From NCBI GenBank assembly GCA_022661535.1, contig JAKULF010000007.1:1-64000 (forward strand): a DNA stretch of 64,000 nt. The letters run 5' to 3'. Below the pieces are notes generated by a model. That model was not told where the DNA came from. It ran no database searches and was given only the letters and a program-made list of their open reading frames with translations. The position numbers and the translations under genes are program-made. Shown here piece by piece: positions 58,499 to 64,000 of this stretch. Each line of letters starts with the position of its first letter. Position 1 is the stretch's first letter. Origin of the DNA: Eutypa lata (lineage: Eukaryota > Ascomycota > Sordariomycetes > Xylariales > Diatrypaceae).

Positions 58499-59203
58499 AT
58501 GCGCTTTACGACTTCTCTACTAGTGGCAGCCAGCTTCATCTCAGTTGCCTTTGGGTGTCTTCCTGCACGAGACGAAAGCAACACAGGAGAATACCCGTAC
58601 CCAATCATTGGAAGCGACGAAGCCTCTGATCCAGCAACGACAGGCTACTTCATAAATCACTTCAGCTTGAATGTCAAGAACCTCACCCGAAGTTTGGATT
58701 TCTACAATCAGATTTTCGGCATGAGGCACATGTTCACTTTACGCGCATCGGAGCACAGCAGCATCGCTTACATGGCACACAGTCAGGCAGGAAGGAATGG
58801 TACTGGGTATCAGACAGCAGCTGAAATGATCCGCGACAAGAATAACATGGCGGGACTTGTCGAGTTAATTCATATGGACATCCCAGGCCTCGATATTCCG
58901 GCTTCCACTGAAAAGTCGAACACGTTCGGTCATATCGGCATGGTTATGCCTGACATAAAGGCCACTCAGGAGCGCTTGGAGTCTTTCGGCGTCACGGTAT
59001 ACAAGAACACTGGGGACATTTTGCCTGACGAGGGCCCTCTAGTTCGAGCCTTCGCTGTTCAACAGATGGAGGAAGTCTATCCAGAGGAATATGAGGCGGT
59101 ATTAGCTGTCTTGAACGAAGTGAGCAAACCTTTGATCTTTGCCAGTGATCCGGATGGCAATTTGATTGAAATCCAGGTCCGGGATGGTCCTTCCATTGTT
59201 TAG
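58499..59203 (+). CDS. Secreted glyoxalase-like (VOC) protein
   Basis: A single exon of 234 aa. A signal peptide covers about residues 1-19 (MRFTTSLLVAASFISVAFG). Two vicinal-oxygen-chelate modules follow: FINHFSLNVKNLTRSLDFYN with FGMRH, and FGHIGMVMPDIKATQERL with FASDPDGNLIEIQ. The four positions of the glyoxalase I metal site are all filled: His54, Glu122, His145 and Glu224. The fold is that of lactoylglutathione lyase, but export makes cytosolic methylglyoxal detoxification unlikely; another small-molecule reaction or binding role is possible. Intact. It shares orientation with the regulator before it and the amidase after it. Confidence 0.88.
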   Translation: MRFTTSLLVAASFISVAFGCLPARDESNTGEYPYPIIGSDEASDPATTGYFINHFSLNVKNLTRSLDFYNQIFGMRHMFTLRASEHSSIAYMAHSQAGRNGTGYQTAAEMIRDKNNMAGLVELIHMDIPGLDIPASTEKSNTFGHIGMVMPDIKATQERLESFGVTVYKNTGDILPDEGPLVRAFAVQQMEEVYPEEYEAVLAVLNEVSKPLIFASDPDGNLIEIQVRDGPSIV

Positions 59204-60503
59204 GGACATGGGGATGGGACGATTGGGACTTGTCCCCTCTAAAGAAGTGCTGAAACGGTTCACCAACCCTTGAGTTGGGCATAGTAAATAGATTTATTCC
59301 TAATTATTCTGGGGGGTAGGATACTTGTGTGTTTTTTTAGCTCTTCTAGCGCTTCTGGCTCTAGGAGAGCTAGAATTCGTTACAAAGCGACTGAGGATTG
59401 TCGACATGTTCGCTAGTTGACCCTGATACTGGCTTGTATAGACTGTAGTGTAATTTGTATCATCATGAGCTTGAGAACTGATTTGGTGTAAGCGACCGGC
59501 CATAACAAATAGTTCGTCGTGTGTTCCGTCGCGGCAGCCGTCAAAATAATCCACCGTGAAGGGGGCCCTTGTCGCTACAAACTACCACATAGTCCACATA
59601 AGAGTCTGATGTGTTAACCAATATTATTGTCGTTAAAGGCTTTCTGTCAGCTTCTTGATCGGTTTGACCCAACAGGCTACTCTTGTACCTACGTATACAT
59701 TAAGATGTAGCTATTTCAGTTGAGCCATCTCAATGTCATGTCATTATCCCAAAACACGATTCATAATCAGTGAGTCTGGCTAATACAAACCGTTGACAGA
59801 TTCCATGGTGATAAGGCTAACTATAGATTCTTGAACTTCACTCCAAGTTGAACTACTGAGGTTCGATGGATTTGTCATGACCTGGTCGCCTCTTAACTTA
59901 TATCTCCATTATATGTCCGACACGTTGCCTATATAGAGTTAATTGAACAAGCAAAATTCACGTTCCGGTTTTTATACCACAACGTAATGAAGTTGTCCCT
60001 CGCTCATCCTATCCACGACGCTTTATTAAATGGGAGCATTCTTGGCAATGGGCTCACCTTTCGGAACCATCTCCGACAACAAAAGCTCGCTTCGGTCGGA
60101 TACGATACGATCTTGAAGAGTAGCATTTCCTTAATGTCAACGAGACACGATGAGCTTAACTATTAGTTGTCAAGTGGGCCGTATTACGCGGGTATTTATC
60201 ACGACCCACACACTTTACCACGGACAAGGGAACCCTTATCCCCAAGGGGGGATGGCGCATTTTACGGGCTCCATTATATCCGCAGCGTCGGGTCGGCTGG
60301 TGCATTGGAGGTCATATCGCAGTCCATATTAAGATAAGACGAGTTAACTTCGGCTGCAGGTACCGAAGGCATGACTGACGTTGTTCCTCATCATGGGATT
60401 TACACTTAAAGAGGCAGACGGGATCTCCTGTCCAGAGCAAAGGTCCACTAGGTCTTTTCGTCTAATTACGCACGTAGTCAGATTGTAGAATTGTACTTTC
60501 ACC
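59204..60503. other. 1.3 kb, possible minus-strand remnant
   Basis: Minus-strand frame 59554-59300 has a protein-like, helical composition (HDELFVMAGRLHQISSQAHD, SRFVTNSSSPRARSARRAKK) with no ATG and no clear upstream exon; it may be the last exon of a decayed gene. The rest shows nothing. The last part is presumably the amidase promoter. Confidence 0.3.
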
Positions 60504-63016
60504 ATGACTGGTATATTCTGGAGATGGCTACTGTTATTCTTACCAATTGCTACAGCACTTACTTCGACTACTTGGACAGCTGAGAGTGGAATTCGCTATT
60601 ATGTGCCCCATATCGAAGTGGTATTTACGCATTGATCTTCTCGCCTCCATTTCCATCGCTAATATAATATCTATAGTCCAGAATATCCGGTGTGCAGGCC
60701 ATTATCAACACAGAGTTCACACCCTTTTCTGTGGTAACATCCGATGGTGCAGAAACTGGCAGTTACATTGAACAGCAACTGAAGCGCTTCGGGTCTATAG
60801 ATGATGTTTATTCTGAAGAATTCTCTCACTGTGAGGTTCAAGTCAACTTCAATAGCCGGCGTCGAAACTAACGCGATTAGTGGTCTACGTCCAGGGATCG
60901 AAATGCAAACCTACCATAGCAAACGACTATTCAGGAAATGTTATCCTATCCAGCAAGTTTCCGGCTACTTCAAAGCTCATTCCTGGACCATACTTCATGT
61001 CTTGCACTGGATCTGTCTATAGAGCATATCGATTGTATGACGATCCTCAAAGTGCTTTCACAACCGGTCTGATCTCTTTATCTGAAGACATGTTCGAGGA
61101 GGTAGCTGCAGCATCATTCTCTGGCCAAGCCGAAGCGGCAATCCCAGTACCATCTCGTTTATACTTTCAGACGACGGACGATAAACCCCTTGCTGGCGTG
61201 CGCGTCGGAGTCAAGGATGTCTACCACATCAAGGGTGTGAAAACAGGGGCAGCCTCGAGGGATTACTATAGTCTATATCCTCCTAGAAACGAGTCAGCAC
61301 CATCTGTACAGAAATTAATAGATCTCGGCGCTATTATTGTCGGGAAAACTAAAACATCGCAGTTCGCTAACGGTGAAAATCCGTCTGCTGACTGGTAAGC
61401 TTTCTTGGAGTGAAAGGGGCCAACGTGGAATCAGACTGATAGGAGGAAAATAGGATTGAGGTTCTTGCTCCTTTTAACCCTAGAGGAGATGGCTGGCAAT
61501 ACCCATCTTCATCTTCATCTGGAAGTGCAGCTGCCATGGCATCATATGACTGGCTGGATGCAGCTATTGGAACAGACACTTCTGGGAGCATGCGATGTGG
61601 GTGATCTACCTCCCTCCTCCTCCTCTCTTTCTACCTTGTGTCCTACATGTTACTAATAGAGTCGAATAAGTTCCGGCTGCCTACAACGGCATCTTCGCTG
61701 GGAGACATAGCCATGGCGGAATCACAACCGATGGTGTCGTTCCCGTGTCGACCACTCTAGATACGCTAGGAATCTTCACACGGAGTGCCAAGAATCATAA
61801 GAGGTTTGTCCAGGCTTGGTACGATGAGAATACATACAAGACCTATTCCAACTTTCCGAATACAATCTATCGCGTCATGAATTCGACTCTCAGCGGCTTT
61901 CCAGTTACGTCCAACCAGTCACAGGAATTATATGATTCGTTCATTGTAAAGCTTGCCGCTTTCCTAGATGCAACAGTTATTGACTTCGAACCATCTGTTG
62001 CCTGGCGTGAAAGTGGACCAGTTGCTGAAGAGCTCTTGACCTATACGAATATGGTGAGATTACATATCTCATACAAAACGAAGTTGCGGTAGACAAGAAG
62101 CTTATATTTATCAATGCAGTCGTACCTTGCTATCGCGTGGTGGGAGCAGGTTGAGTTATTACAAAAGCCGTTCTTCAAAGACTGGCAAGCATTTACCAAT
62201 AGTAATTCCAAACCCCGGATCGGACCGAAAGCTCGAGCATCGTTTGACTATGGCACCAACAATGTTACGGCGCAGAGATACGACGAGGCTTTAGATGTCA
62301 AAAGTAAATTCACTGAATGGTGGAGCGAAGTCGTTAACCCCGCGGATGAGGAATCTGTACGTAATTCTGTCGTGCCCTTGTGTCTAGCCCTTTATTTCAT
62401 AATACCTCCCAAGCTACAATTACAGGTTGTTCAAGCATATGTTCCTGAAGCGTGTAACTCCCCTTGCCTTTGGCTCCCGTTGTATGTTTCGATATCTAGA
62501 CGAATAATACCTACCGACCGTCCGGTTAGCTACAATGACAATGACAATTACTAACTCCAGTTGTTACAGTGCTCCAAAGCAATATACGTTTACCCCGTAG
62601 GCGCCAAAGGTAGAAATTTGATACCTCCGTCAGTACGGCAATTGGAGACTAACAAGACATATCAGGCTCCCCAACTTACCGCGACACGTACCTCTCTCCT
62701 CCTAACGTCGTTGTGAATTGGCAAGTCTCGCATGCAGCTGTATATGCAGGTCTCCCTGATTATGCTGTGCCTATTGGACAAGTTGAGTATTTGAGCCGGC
62801 TCACCGAGGTCAACGAGACTCTTCCGGTGTCCATTGGGATCGGTGCAGCTCGCGGATGTGTAAGTTTATTTCAAGCAAATATCAGGTCTTCAGTTGATTC
62901 TCCAGGCTAATACTAGTATAACTTCTGTGTAGGACTGGATGTTAGCGAATCTCATGACCGAAATTGAGGCAGCTGGTATTACTTCTCCTGTTACAACAGG
63001 ACAAGTAGCATTTTGA
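60504..63016 (+). CDS. Secreted amidase-signature enzyme, nine exons
   Basis: Exons 60504-60620, 60677-60830, 60881-61394, 61454-61596, 61671-62053, 62120-62356, 62570-62609, 62666-62859 and 62933-63016. All junctions are GT..AG and in phase, giving 621 aa with no stop. The signal peptide is [18 protein letters not shown]. Residues 30-180 form the extra N-terminal domain of one fungal amidase group. The catalytic triad of amidase-signature enzymes is visible: Lys202 in [14 protein letters not shown], the cis-Ser in [11 protein letters not shown] (about 283-284), and the nucleophile Ser307 in [16 protein letters not shown] near the end also fits the family. It hydrolyses amides outside the cell; the substrate is unknown. 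Intron 6 (213 nt) is longer than the others. Confidence 0.88.
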
Positions 63017-64000
63017 TTTTCCAACTGTCACATTGTTGCGCTTGGCCTAACCTGCTTGGATCCGTAGTTGGCTATATGTTAATGATTAGTTTTCAGCATA
63101 CCTACAGAAGCCAAAATCGGATGCTTTTGATATTCGGATACGGTGTCTCTTAGCATAGCCTAATAAATCACAATAATACCTTCAGATGTCAATATATATA
63201 AAAACCCACCTATAAGAGACTGAACATACGTTCCTTGCACATTCAATATCTTGGTTATAACAATCAGCAAGGATATTACCTTCACGAAAATGTAGTCAAA
63301 GCCACCATTCTTCATCTCAGCAGCTCTTGACTCGTCACTCTTCTATCTCTCAATTCACGTTGGTTTGAGCAGGGAGGAGCAAGTCAATAAACTTATCTCT
63401 CACCACACCCCCTTGCACCCTCCGAATGTAGATGCTATCTGGGCTATGATGTTGATCTTAAGCCTGAAAGTCAAGGTTGATATGATAACCTTATGACTCC
63501 TGGCCGTTCCTGAGCATAGCACAATCCTTCGACTTGGATTAGGTGGATGCTTACTAGCAGGGGTCAGCTATAACTTACAGCATATTCGCAGGTTCGCATG
63601 TACATTGGTGGCACAGCTGCGCTAATATATCTACTTACAACCATCTTTCCAACTTGCTTGAGTCATACCGAGTAAAGCTTCTTTAATGCCGACAGACTAT
63701 GATGAAATAAAACCGAAAAAATATAGTTGATACTTCGTTATCATATATTCAACATCACGGATGAAACACGGTACCGCGTTGAAGCGGCTGAACAAAGGAG
63801 CCGGTGCGGTGGAATAAAGAGACCGAGTATCTGGGGTTGCTGTATGCCCCATGTTTACTAAGGTTAGTGCAAGAGCTGAGAACTGCGAGGCTAACCTAGG
63901 GTGTTAAACGAAATCAATGAGGTTCAACCTGTCTCTCTTATATGGAATTTCAAAAATAGGCATTGAATTTGAATGCGCGCTTAATGATTAGAGTCCTTGG
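63017..64000. other. 1.0 kb, no feature seen
   Basis: Sequence after the amidase stop, of normal composition. No frame, repeat or RNA gene was recognised on either strand. Confidence 0.4.

Noticed and set aside
60547..61022. Several overlapping short frames as separate genes
   Set aside because: They are shadows of amidase exons 1-3, which join in phase through clean GT..AG introns.

Overview
The window is the left end of a chromosome of a filamentous ascomycete (Pezizomycotina). It opens with 40 perfect TAACCC units. It holds short GT..AG introns of about 50-90 nt, typical fungal families (OPT transporter, Zn2Cys6 regulator, NACHT/ankyrin remnants, secreted enzymes), and two blocks of extreme AT-rich, CpA/TpG-poor DNA that carry the mark of repeat-induced point mutation (RIP). 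The genus cannot be read from the sequence.

Layout. 1-240: telomere, joined directly to the middle of an oligopeptide-transporter (OPT) gene on the minus strand. That gene is broken three times: its 3' part is replaced by the telomere, an in-frame TAA sits at 605-603, and a RIP-mutated Ty1/copia element (1353-7010, 264-bp LTRs, 5-bp duplication ACGTG) lies in exon 1, so the start codon is at 7043-7041. 7.8-12.1 kb is a gene graveyard: an amidohydrolase pseudogene, a NACHT fragment and a decayed ankyrin gene around a hairpin. 12.1-19.8 kb has three intact genes: SGNH hydrolase, a 4-TM fungal membrane glycoprotein and a small secreted cupin-like protein.

21-34 kb is a block of mostly intact genes of unknown function: a 378-aa orphan, a double CCHC zinc-knuckle protein, one lightly broken gene, a DEAH-like ATPase that keeps Walker A but has lost motif II and motif VI, a 579-aa orphan and a coiled-coil protein grown from 21-bp repeats. 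This is the best place for an undescribed subtelomeric system. 34.9-36.8 kb is a frameshifted secreted alpha/beta-hydrolase with a PKD-like tail.

39.3-55.9 kb is a 16.6-kb RIP-mutated AT block. A second copia element (44274-51489, 215-bp LTRs, ACTTT duplication) is nested in older repeats that include an expanded AT minisatellite. To its right lies a small co-oriented group: a Zn2Cys6 transcription factor, a secreted VOC/glyoxalase-like protein and a nine-exon secreted amidase, all apparently intact. Promoter repeats (GCCGCTT, CTAC..GTAG palindromes) hint at shared control. No tRNA, rRNA or CRISPR was seen.
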